From Baffinella frigidus (Eukaryota > Cryptophyceae > Cryptomonadales > Baffinellaceae): DNA of 12,472 nucleotides. The position numbers were made by a program, and so were the translations under genes. Shown in pieces: positions 12,196 to 12,472 of this stretch. Below the pieces are notes generated by a model. It was not told where the DNA came from, did not search any database, and saw only the letters and a list, made by a program, of their open reading frames with translations. The stretch lies in assembly GCA_026770585.1 (NCBI GenBank), contig MU646405.1, positions 693,023 to 705,494 of the forward strand, in the 5' to 3' direction. How positions within the stretch are numbered: position 1 is the first letter of the stretch; the number at the start of each line of letters is the position of its first letter.

Positions 12196-12472
12196 GGGGG
12201 GTTTAGGGTTTAGTGTTTAGGGTTTAGGGTTTAGGGTTTAGGGTTTAGGGTTTAGGGTTTAGTGTTTAGGGTTTAGGGTTTAGGGTTTAGGGTTTAGGGT
12301 TTAGGGTTTAGGGCTTAGGGTTTAGGGTTCAGGGTTTAGGGTTCAGGGTTTAGGGTTTGAGTTCAGGGTGTAGGGTGTAGGGTGTAGGGTTTAGGGTTTA
12401 GGGTTTAGGGTTCAGGGTTCAGGGTTCAGGGTTTAGGGTTTAGGGAGAGCTTGGGGTTGAGGGTTGCAGGTT
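12196..12472. repeat. TTTAGGG telomere-like array at right edge
   Basis: About 38 heptamers, mostly TTTAGGG with TTCAGGG, TGTAGGG and TTTAGTG variants. The variation and the internal position beside a likely exon suggest an intron array rather than a telomere end. The sense of the adjacent minus-strand exon makes it CCCTAAA. Confidence 0.9.

Overview
This is nuclear DNA from a eukaryote: spliced genes with GT-AG introns, no bacterial gene layout, and TTTAGGG-type (plant/algal/many-protist) telomere-like heptamers throughout. A unicellular alga or related protist fits best; a green alga is possible, but the species cannot be told from the sequence. Almost none of the long open frames are genes. 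The real coding sequence lies in short exons that become clear only when joined by splice sites and protein-family similarity.

Layout. (1) About 96-5207, minus strand: the 5' two-fifths or so of a nonaspanin/TM9SF gene. Nine exons encode a signal peptide, the whole luminal domain and the start of the first membrane helix; the gene runs off the left edge. (2) 5208-5658: a 451-bp divergent promoter/5'UTR region. (3) 5659-9656, plus strand: a complete six-exon CIAO2B/MIP18 gene (167 codons), a cytosolic iron-sulfur targeting factor. (4) 9657-12130: a GA-rich tract, then repeat-rich intergenic DNA including a pair of perfect 32-bp inverted repeats about 1.4 kb apart. (5) 12139-12190, minus strand: a probable single exon of a third, unrecognised gene, with a telomere-like intron beyond it to the right edge.

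Two patterns stand out. First, partial copies of exons are scattered in the introns of both genes: TM9SF exons 3, 4, 5 (three extra copies), 6, 8 and 9, and CIAO2B exons 3, 4 (twice) and 6. Several keep splice sites and differ from the parent exon mostly at synonymous positions. Second, telomere-like heptamers fill or flank introns, always with the C-rich strand (CCCTAAA) as the transcribed sense. The array orientation flips where the genes flip, so this is not one simple chromosome end. Short inverted-repeat elements of at least two families also lie in the introns, often beside exon copies. Together this looks like a genome where introns grow and may be born by local exon duplication, heptamer expansion and insertion of small foldback elements.

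The two identified genes share no pathway (endomembrane sorting versus Fe-S protein maturation); they share only the divergent promoter region.
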